From positions 8,954 through 72,953 of the forward strand of contig JBJXFU010000013.1 in NCBI GenBank assembly GCA_046155885.1: DNA of 64,000 nt. Direction: 5' to 3'. The notes under the pieces are model-generated. The model worked only from the letters and a program-made list of their open reading frames with translations. It made no database searches and was not told the origin of the DNA. Shown here in pieces: positions 57,531 through 64,000 of the stretch. A program made the translations under genes and the position numbers. This stretch comes from JAOADN01 sp046155885 (lineage in GTDB: Bacteria; Pseudomonadota; Alphaproteobacteria; Rhodobacterales; Rhodobacteraceae). How positions within the stretch are numbered: the first letter of the stretch is position 1; each line of letters opens with the position of its first letter.

Positions 57531-58479
57531 GCGCCAGGGCCTGATCGCGCTGTTCCGCGTGGCCGTGGCCGCGATCCTGGTCGCGGTGCTGTCGCGCCAT
57601 GTCGACCTGCGGGGGGCGTTCGCCATCCTGTCCGGGATCGATCCCCTGTGGCTTCTGCCCGCGGCGGGCCTCTTCCTTCTGGGGCAGACCCTGTCCTGCC
57701 TGCGCTGGCGGATCGCCTTGGCGCAGATCGTCGAAGTTCCGCCGCCGTTCCCGGCGCTTCTGAAACTGTACTTCATCGGCATGTTCGTGAACCTCGGCAT
57801 CCCCACCACCGCCGGCGGCGATGTCGTCCGCGCCGAGATGATGCGCGGGATGGTCGGCGGGCGGGGCGGCGCCTATGCGAGCATCCTGGCCGACCGGATC
57901 ATCGGTGCGCTGGCGGTGGTGCTTCTGGCCTGCGGGGCGGCGGTCCTTGCCCGGGGGGTGCTCGATGCCGAAACGAGGCGCATGGCGGCTTTCGCCGCGC
58001 TGGCGGCACCGGTCGCGATCGCGGCGCTGGTCTGGTCGGTCGGCTACCTCGGGCGGAACCGCGTGGCGGGACGGGTCGCGCCCTTCCTCGACGCCCTGCG
58101 GCTGCTGGGCCGGCGGCCGAGTATCCTGGCGCTCAGCCTCTGCATCGCGCTGGTCGTCCAGACGGTCGGCGTGGTGCTGCCGATCTCCCTTCTGGCGCAC
58201 GCGATGTCCATCGAGCTGCCGCTGTCGGCGCATTTCGTCCTTGTCCCGATCATCGTTCTGGCCACGCTCATCCCCGTCGCGCCGAACGGCCTCGGTCTGC
58301 GCGAGACCGCCTTCGTGATCCTCTACGCGCCCTTCGGTGTCCCGCACGAGGCGGCCGCGGCGCTGGGGTTCAGCTGGAGCCTGCTGCTCACGGTCTTCGG
58401 GCTGGCCGGAGGCATCGCCCTGGCCTCCTGGACCGGCGCCGAACCGGCGTCGCGCGGATCGAAGGCGTCGGCGCGCTGA
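57523..58479 (+). CDS. flippase-like membrane protein (UPF0104/lysylphosphatidylglycerol synthase TM family)
   Basis: 318 residues, about eight helices. Family-typical KLYFIGMFVNLGIPTTAGGD then AEMMRG, and late VAPNGLGLRETAFV. These domains occur in glycolipid operons and are thought to flip polyprenyl- or lipid-linked sugars. It overlaps the GT-C-like gene by 8 bases and ends the operon. No Wzx or Wzy type protein is present in the cluster. Confidence 0.88.
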   Translation: MTRRQGLIALFRVAVAAILVAVLSRHVDLRGAFAILSGIDPLWLLPAAGLFLLGQTLSCLRWRIALAQIVEVPPPFPALLKLYFIGMFVNLGIPTTAGGDVVRAEMMRGMVGGRGGAYASILADRIIGALAVVLLACGAAVLARGVLDAETRRMAAFAALAAPVAIAALVWSVGYLGRNRVAGRVAPFLDALRLLGRRPSILALSLCIALVVQTVGVVLPISLLAHAMSIELPLSAHFVLVPIIVLATLIPVAPNGLGLRETAFVILYAPFGVPHEAAAALGFSWSLLLTVFGLAGGIALASWTGAEPASRGSKASAR

Positions 58480-58676
58480 AGCTGGCCGGGGGGGATAGGA
58501 CCGGGAGCGTTTCGCCGCCGCGGGATCGTGCCGATCCGCCCGGTCGCCCAAGGGGCCCGGCGACGGAACGCGCATGGCGACACCGCGCCGGGCGCGCGGA
58601 CTGATGGCAAGGATGGGGGGCACGCCCGGGTCGGGATCGGGCCCGCGTGACGGATCAACAGGTTAGGTGAGTGTTG

Positions 58677-58751
58677 TGGCAGCCCGTAGGGGAGTCGAAC
58701 CCCTCTTCTCAGGTTGAAAACCTGATGTCCTAACCGATAGACGAACGGGCC
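58677..58751 (-). tRNA. tRNA-Glu (anticodon TTC)
   Basis: 75 bases including encoded CCA. Acceptor GGCCCGT pairs with ACGGGCT, anticodon stem TCAGG/CCTGA with loop TTTTCAA (anticodon TTC), T arm GGGGTTCGACTCCCC. Fits tRNA-Glu of alphaproteobacteria. Confidence 0.97.
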
Positions 58752-58824
58752 ATATCCGGTGTGGGCGGGTTCTTAGGGCAGGGGATCGGGCCGCGCAAGG
58801 GGATTCTTCCGGCGGCCGGGCCGG

Positions 58825-60585
58825 TCAGCCCGAGGCCGGATCGGCGGCGTCGTCGAGGTGCAGCTGCACCGTCGTGCGCCCCTGCCAGTGGTTCAGGTCG
58901 AGCCGGCCCGCGGCGTGGATGCGGCGCCCCTGGCGGGCGGCGAGGAAGACGCCCAAGGGGCCGTCGAAGGCGCCGAAGGCCACCGCCTCGACCACGCCGG
59001 ATGCGCCATCCGTCAGCCGGAGCTTCAGGTGCCGCTCGCCCATCCGGCGGACCGAGGCGACGGCGGCGTCGGGGAAGGCGAAGCGCGGGGCGGGGGCGCC
59101 CTGGCCGAAGGGCCCGGCGCGTTCGAGCTCGGCGATCAGGGCCGGGGTCGCGGCACCCGGCATCAGCGCACCGTCCAGGCGAAGCTCGCGCGGACCCGGC
59201 GCACCCGCACCCTGCCGCGCCAGCAATTCGCCCAGCCGCGCCATCGCCGCCTCGATCCCTTCGGCCGCGACGGTCAGCCCCGCCGCCATCCTGTGCCCGC
59301 CGCCCCGGACCAGAAGCCCCTCGGCCGCCAGCCGCTGCACGGCTGCGCCCAGATCCACGCCCACCACCGACCGGCCCGAGCCCTTGCCTTCGCCCCCCTC
59401 GATCCCGATCACCACCGCCGGGCGGTTCGCCGCCTCTTTCAGCCGCGCCGCGACGATGCCGACAACGCCCGGGTGCCAGCCCGCGCCTGCCGCCCAGACG
59501 AGCGGCCCCTCCAGCCCCCGCGCCTCGGCCTGGGCCAGCGCCGCCTCGCGCACCGCCCCTTCGATGGCGCGGCGTTCCTCGTTCAGCGCGTCCAGCCGCT
59601 CGGCGAGCGCGGCCGCCTCGTGCGGGTCGGCCGTCGCCAGAAGCCGCGCGCCCAGGTCGGCCGCCCCGATCCGCCCGCCGGCGTTCACCCGGGGGCCGAG
59701 CACGAAGCCGAGGTGATAGGCGGTCGGCGCCCGGTCGAGCCGCGCCACATCGGCCAGCGCCTTCAGGCCCGGGCGGTCGCGCAGCGCCATCACCTTCAGC
59801 CCTTGGCGGACGAAGGCGCGGTTGACCCCGGTCAGGGGGGCCACGTCGGCCACCGTCGCCAGCGCCACCAGATCGAGCATCGCCATCAGGTCGGGGCCTG
59901 TGGTGCCCCCCTCGCGCAGCAGGCGGTTCGCCTCGACCAGCATCAGGTACACCACCGAGGCGGCGCAGAGGTGGGAAAGCGCGCCATCCTCGTCCTGGCG
60001 GTTGGGGTTCACCACGGCCAGTGCCGGGGGCAGGGTTTCGCCGCCGAGGTGGTGGTCGAGGATCACCACATCCGCCGCGCCCGCCGCCGCCACCGCGTCA
60101 TGGCTGAGCGTCCCGCAATCGACGCAGAGGATCAGGTCATGCGCGGCGGCCAGCGCCGCCATCGCGGGCACGTTCGGGCCGTAGCCCTCCTCGATCCGGT
60201 CGGGGATGTATAGCGTGGCATCGCGGCCCATCGCGCGGAGCCAGGTCAGGATCAGCGCCGCCGAGGCGCCGCCGTCCACGTCATAGTCGGCGAAGACGGC
60301 GATCCTTTCGCCGCCCCGCACCGCCCTCAGGAACCGCGCCGCGGCCACCCCCATGTCGCGGAGCGTCCGGGGGTCAGGCAGAAGCGCGCTGATCCGGGGG
60401 TCGAGGAAACCCGCCGCATCGGCCGCGCCGACGCCCCGGGCGGCGAGGATGCGGGCCAGCGGCAGGGGCAGGTCCGCGTCCCGCGCGACGGCTTCGGCCA
60501 GCCGGTCGGTTTCGGCCGCAGGGCCGGTCCAGAGGCGCCCGGTGGCGGAACAGGCGACGTTCAGGAAGGGCGGGGAAAGCGTCAT
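58825..60585 (-). CDS. recJ: single-stranded-DNA-specific exonuclease RecJ
   Basis: 586 residues from ATG 60585. DHH-family motifs: FADYDVDGGASAAL, ILCVDCGT, ILDHHLGG, and the DHHA1 motif RGGGHRMAAGLTV. C-terminal OB-like region LNHWQGRTTVQLHL. It degrades single-stranded DNA 5' to 3' in repair. Lies between tRNA-Glu and the glpX-hom region, an arrangement usual in Rhodobacteraceae. Confidence 0.97.
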   Translation of the reverse strand: MTLSPPFLNVACSATGRLWTGPAAETDRLAEAVARDADLPLPLARILAARGVGAADAAGFLDPRISALLPDPRTLRDMGVAAARFLRAVRGGERIAVFADYDVDGGASAALILTWLRAMGRDATLYIPDRIEEGYGPNVPAMAALAAAHDLILCVDCGTLSHDAVAAAGAADVVILDHHLGGETLPPALAVVNPNRQDEDGALSHLCAASVVYLMLVEANRLLREGGTTGPDLMAMLDLVALATVADVAPLTGVNRAFVRQGLKVMALRDRPGLKALADVARLDRAPTAYHLGFVLGPRVNAGGRIGAADLGARLLATADPHEAAALAERLDALNEERRAIEGAVREAALAQAEARGLEGPLVWAAGAGWHPGVVGIVAARLKEAANRPAVVIGIEGGEGKGSGRSVVGVDLGAAVQRLAAEGLLVRGGGHRMAAGLTVAAEGIEAAMARLGELLARQGAGAPGPRELRLDGALMPGAATPALIAELERAGPFGQGAPAPRFAFPDAAVASVRRMGERHLKLRLTDGASGVVEAVAFGAFDGPLGVFLAARQGRRIHAAGRLDLNHWQGRTTVQLHLDDAADPASG

Positions 60586-60670
60586 AGGGCAGGGGTGCGG
60601 CAAAGGTCCGGGCGATGCAAGGGAAGAGATGCGGGCGTCAAGCGGCCCTCTCCCGGGGTGTTGTCCCGGG

Positions 60671-61441
60671 TCAGCCGCCGCGCAGCCAGCTGTCCAGCGC
60701 CGGAAGGCTCACGACCGTCGCCGCGAGAATCATCGCCAGGCAGATGCGGCGGAACGTCCGTTCGCTCGCCAGCCCGAACATCCGGCTGCCGAGCCAGGCG
60801 CCGATCCCGTAAACCGGCGCGATGACGGCGGTAAGCGCAAGGACATGGGTGGTGATCAGCCCGCTCCAGACATAGCCCGCCGCGCTGAAAAGCGAGGTGA
60901 CCGCGAAGAACAGGAAGATATTGGCGCGCATGATCGGCGCCGGGGTGTTGCCGCCCAGCCAATAGGCGACGACCGGCGGCCCGCCGATCTGGGCCGCCCC
61001 GGAAAAGACGCCGGACAGGGCGCCGACGCCGACGGTCAGGGCGGCGCGGGGGCGCCCCCGGTAGCGCCAGCCCGAAGCCAGAAGCGCCAGCATGACGGCG
61101 GCGATGGCGACAATTCCCCAGCGGATCGTCACCGGGTCGAGGGTCCGCAGCAGGCAGACCCCCGCCGGAACACCGGCGACGGCACCCAGGGCCATCGTCA
61201 GGACGTCGCGGCGGTCGGCGGTTCTTGCCGCGCCGGGGATCATGACCGATGTCACTATCCCGTCCGCGACCAGCAGCAGCGGCACGGCCACGTGCGGGCC
61301 GAGGATCGCGCTTGCGGGCGGTATGAAAATCAGCGCCGCGCCGAAACCGGAAAACCCGCGCGCCAGCGCCGCAGCGAGCGTGACAAGGACGAGCGACGCC
61401 AGCGATGGCCAGAGATCGAGGCTTCCGAGCGCGCCGCTCAT
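60671..61441 (-). CDS. TauE/SafE (sulfite exporter) family permease
   Basis: 256 residues, about eight helices. Duplicated family pattern: LARGFSGFGAALIFIPPAS in the first half and LSGVFSGAAQIGGPPVVAYWL in the second. Likely exports a sulfo-organic or sulfite anion. It sits between glpX and recJ, which are usually closer neighbours in this family (from memory), so it may be a later insertion. Confidence 0.93.
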   Translation of the reverse strand: MSGALGSLDLWPSLASLVLVTLAAALARGFSGFGAALIFIPPASAILGPHVAVPLLLVADGIVTSVMIPGAARTADRRDVLTMALGAVAGVPAGVCLLRTLDPVTIRWGIVAIAAVMLALLASGWRYRGRPRAALTVGVGALSGVFSGAAQIGGPPVVAYWLGGNTPAPIMRANIFLFFAVTSLFSAAGYVWSGLITTHVLALTAVIAPVYGIGAWLGSRMFGLASERTFRRICLAMILAATVVSLPALDSWLRGG

Positions 61442-61481
61442 GGAGCTTGTCCGGCCGGGCGCGGGACCGTCCGGACAGCGC

Positions 61482-62447
61482 TCAACGAACCGGCGTCCGG
61501 TACTCGATCCGCCTGACCGACCCGGTCTTCGAGCGCATCAGGATCGTCTCCATCGTCACCCAGCCGGGTTCGCGCCGGATGCCGCCCACCAGCGAGCCGT
61601 TGGTGACGCCGGTGGCGGCGAAGATCACCTCGGACTGCACCAGGTCGTCGCGGGTGTAGACGCGGTCGAAGTTGGTGATGCCGGCCTTGCGGGCGCGGCC
61701 GCGTTCGTCATCGTTGCGGAACAGGAGCTTGCCGAAGAACTGCCCGCCCATACATTTCAAGGCCGCCGCCGCCAGCACCCCTTCCGGCGCGCCGCCCGAT
61801 CCCATGTACATGTCGATGCCGGTCTTGTCGCTTTCCGCGCAGTGCATGACGCCGGCCACGTCGCCATCGGTGATCAGCCGGATCGAGGCGCCGGTCGAGC
61901 GGATCTCGGCGATCAGCGCCTCGTGCCGGGGGCGTTCCAGGACGCAGACCATGATGTCGCCGGTCGAGCAGCCCTTGGCGGCGGCCAGCGCCGAGACGCG
62001 TTCCGACGGACTCATCGCCATCGTCACCGTGCCAGGCTTGAAGCCGGGGCCGATGGCGAGTTTCTCCATGTAGACGTCGGGGGCGTGCAGAAGCGTGCCG
62101 CGCGGGGCCATGGCGATGACGGTCAGCGCGTTCGGCATGTCCTTGGCGGTCAGCGTCGTGCCTTCCAGGGGGTCGAGCGCGATGTCCACTTCGGGGCCCT
62201 TGCCCGAGCCCACTTCCTCGCCGATGAAGAGCATCGGCGCCTCGTCGCGCTCGCCCTCGCCGATCACCACGACGCCCTTGATGTCGAGCAGGTTCAGCTG
62301 CGTCCGCATGGCGTTCACCGCCGCCTGATCGGCCGCCTTCTCGTCGCCCCGCCCGATCAGCCGCGCCGAGGCGAGCGCCGCCGCCTCGCTGACCCGGGCC
62401 AGCCCGAGCGACAGCATGCGGTCCTCGAAATCCTTCTTGTCGGCCAT
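61482..62447 (-). CDS. glpX: class II fructose-1,6-bisphosphatase
   Basis: 321 residues from ATG 62447 with Shine-Dalgarno GGAGGAG. Motifs: VVIGEGERDEAPMLFIGEE (metal site), DIALDPLEGTT, and GTGGAPEGV-type GSGGAPEGVLAAA. Gluconeogenesis and pentose cycle. Located directly after hom, probably co-transcribed. Confidence 0.97.
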   Translation of the reverse strand: MADKKDFEDRMLSLGLARVSEAAALASARLIGRGDEKAADQAAVNAMRTQLNLLDIKGVVVIGEGERDEAPMLFIGEEVGSGKGPEVDIALDPLEGTTLTAKDMPNALTVIAMAPRGTLLHAPDVYMEKLAIGPGFKPGTVTMAMSPSERVSALAAAKGCSTGDIMVCVLERPRHEALIAEIRSTGASIRLITDGDVAGVMHCAESDKTGIDMYMGSGGAPEGVLAAAALKCMGGQFFGKLLFRNDDERGRARKAGITNFDRVYTRDDLVQSEVIFAATGVTNGSLVGGIRREPGWVTMETILMRSKTGSVRRIEYRTPVR

Positions 62448-62535
62448 GTCTTTCGCTCCTCCGCGCCCTGTGCCCGCGGTCAAGCTCTAGCGGCCGGGCG
62501 TGGGGGCGGCAAGCGCGGGTGGACAAGCGGGCGCG

Positions 62536-63822
62536 TCAGACCTCTTCGATGCGGATCGCCACCGGCTCGCCGAAAAGGACGCCCGTGGCAGGCAGCCGCG
62601 CGAAGGCGTGATCGACCGCCGCGCGCGTCGTCTTGTGGGTGACGAAGAGGACGGGCGCATAGGTGTCGGCATGCCCGTACTGGCGCATCCGGTCGATCGA
62701 GATGCCTTCCTCGCCCAGCACCGTCGCCACCTTGGCCAGGGCGCCGGGCTTGTCGATCAGCGTCATCCGCAGGTAGTGGGGGGCGGGGGCGGCGGCCTTG
62801 GCGGGGATCGGGTCGGCAAGGGTGGCGGCCGGCTGGCCGAAGGTGGAAAGCCGCGTGCCCCGCGCGATCTCGATCACGTCGGACATCACCGCGCTGGCCG
62901 TCGGGCCCTGGCCCGCGCCGGCGCCGCGCAGCACGATCTGGCCCGCGCTGTCGCCTTCCAGCACCACCATGTTGGTGCCGCCCTGAAGCTGGCCGAGCGG
63001 GCTGTCGGCGGGCACCAGGCACGGCGACATCCGCTGTTCGAGCCCGCGCCCCGTCATCTGCGCCACGCCCAGCAGCTTGATGCTGAAGCCCATGTCGGCG
63101 GCGTGGCGGATATCCTCGATGGCGATGCGCCCGATGCCTTCCAGTTCCACCGCGCCGAAGCTGACCCTGGTGCCGTAGGCGATGGCGGCCAGCAGGGAAA
63201 GCTTGTGGCCCGCGTCGATGCCGCCCACGTCGAGGTTCGGGTCGGCCTCGAGGTAGCCCAGCTGGCGGGCTTCCTCGAACACCGTCTCGTAGGGCAGGCC
63301 CGCGTTCTCCATCCGCGTCAGGATGTAGTTGCAGGTGCCGTTCATCACCCCCATCACCCGGCGGATCTCGTTGCCCGCCAGCCCCTCGGTCAGCGCCTTG
63401 ACCACCGGGATGCCGCCCGCCACCGCCGCCTCGAAGCGGATGACGTGGCCCTTCGCCTCGGCCGCCTCGGCCAAGGCCTGGCCGTGATGGGCCAGCATCG
63501 CCTTGTTGGCCGTCACCACGTCCTTGCCGGCGGCGATGGCGGCCTCGGTCGCGGCGCGGGCCGGGCCGTCGGCGCCGCCCATCAGTTCGACGAAGACGTC
63601 CACGTCCGCGCGGCGGGCCAGCGCGGCGGGGTCGTCTTCCCAGGCATAGGGCGAAAGGTCGATGTCCCGGGTCTTGGCGCGGTCGCGGGCCGAGACGGCG
63701 GTGATGGTGATCGGCCGCCCGGCCCGGCGCTCCAGCATTCCGGCATGGCGCGCGACGATCTTCACCACGCCTGCGCCGACGGTGCCCAGGCCGGCTATGC
63801 CAAGTCGCAGGGGGTCGGGCAT
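62536..63822 (-). CDS. hom: homoserine dehydrogenase
   Basis: 428 residues. NAD fold LGIAGLGTVGAGVV, catalytic core segments VTANKAMLAHHG, FEAAVAGGIPVVKAL, NGTCNYILTRM, EADPNLDVGGIDAGHKLSLL, and a C-terminal ACT domain (LIDKPGALAKVATVLGEEG) for threonine feedback. It commits aspartate semialdehyde to threonine and methionine synthesis. Shine-Dalgarno GAGGAG before ATG 63822. Confidence 0.98.
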   Translation of the reverse strand: MPDPLRLGIAGLGTVGAGVVKIVARHAGMLERRAGRPITITAVSARDRAKTRDIDLSPYAWEDDPAALARRADVDVFVELMGGADGPARAATEAAIAAGKDVVTANKAMLAHHGQALAEAAEAKGHVIRFEAAVAGGIPVVKALTEGLAGNEIRRVMGVMNGTCNYILTRMENAGLPYETVFEEARQLGYLEADPNLDVGGIDAGHKLSLLAAIAYGTRVSFGAVELEGIGRIAIEDIRHAADMGFSIKLLGVAQMTGRGLEQRMSPCLVPADSPLGQLQGGTNMVVLEGDSAGQIVLRGAGAGQGPTASAVMSDVIEIARGTRLSTFGQPAATLADPIPAKAAAPAPHYLRMTLIDKPGALAKVATVLGEEGISIDRMRQYGHADTYAPVLFVTHKTTRAAVDHAFARLPATGVLFGEPVAIRIEEV

Positions 63823-63909
63823 GGGGGCTCCTCGGCGGGCGGATAGGTCAGGCTGAGGCGCGTGTTAGCGCGGCGCATCCGCCCTTGCAACGCGGCAGAG
63901 GCGGCCGGG

Positions 63910-64000
63910 TCAGCCGCCCGGCGGGGCATCCGCCGTCCGCAGCGCCGCCGCGCGCGCCTTCAGCGCCGCGGCCCGCGCCGCAAGCGCCGCGCCGGGATCG
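63910..64000 (-). CDS. 3' end of a gene, unidentified
   Basis: The minus-strand frame is open from the window edge to TGA at 63912-63910. The 30 visible residues are an Ala/Arg-rich helix-forming tail ending ADAPPGG. It lies 88 bases upstream of hom. Too little is visible to name it; codon pattern fits coding sequence. Confidence 0.45.
   Translation of the reverse strand, partial: DPGAALAARAAALKARAAALRTADAPPGG

Noticed and set aside
1..64000. CRISPR arrays, insertion sequences, prophage or integrase genes
   Set aside because: No regularly spaced repeats, transposase, integrase or phage structural genes were recognised in any frame.

Overview
The window is chromosomal DNA of a high-GC alphaproteobacterium, most likely a member of the Rhodobacteraceae. 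The hom-glpX-recJ-tRNA-Glu neighbourhood, the phaZ/phaC-phaP-phaR block, and an intergenic repeat (CTCCCCCGGGATATTTTT) that I know from this family all point that way. Genes are densely packed with many 4-bp ATGA overlaps, and I see no phage, insertion sequence or CRISPR array.

Layout. 1-538: end of a peptide-type ABC importer ATPase. 854-12356: a glycan-type cluster with two MurG-like glycosyltransferases around a GT4 enzyme, a very unusual exporter-type ABC protein in which every nucleotide-binding motif is degenerate, a stand-alone cyclic-nucleotide-binding protein, a metallophosphoesterase, a metallo-beta-lactamase-fold hydrolase, a polysaccharide deacetylase and another GT4. This is my best candidate for an undescribed system. 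12535-16594: putA next to a decayed Lrp-type regulator. 17148-18273: two paralogous unknown small proteins around a small secreted protein. 18588-20200: a methyltransferase and a cold-shock protein. 20445-24308: a bufferin-type metallophore RiPP operon (precursor, MNIO enzyme, partner, DoxX) divergent from an ECF sigma factor and an NrsF-type anti-sigma; both directions carry the same promoter pattern (GTAAC-N17-CGAA). 24319-27188: thrS and an alpha/beta hydrolase. 27181-31713: the PHB module phaZ, phaC, phaP, phaR with candidate PhaR operators. 31793-42828: a leftward block with a polar amino acid ABC importer, two glutamine-synthetase-like ligases, an amidotransferase, a PuuB-like oxidase and two aminotransferases, which reads as gamma-glutamylation-type amine catabolism. 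42898-44972: a PhnD-like binding protein, TerB and TerC. 44973-46206: a gene-poor stretch with one small membrane protein. 46207-58479: a sulfotransferase and a rightward polysaccharide operon (epimerase, pseudo-deacetylase/GT2 fusion, WbpE/WbpB/WbpD-like enzymes, FAD oxidase, deacetylase, GT-C-like membrane protein, flippase-like protein). 58677-64000: tRNA-Glu, recJ, TauE/SafE permease, glpX, hom and the end of one more gene.

How the parts fit: two separate surface-glycan regions, a metal-stress RiPP operon under its own sigma factor, carbon storage with its regulator, and nitrogenous-compound uptake and breakdown (proline, amines). Function assignments come from motif reading of the translations; no database search was possible.
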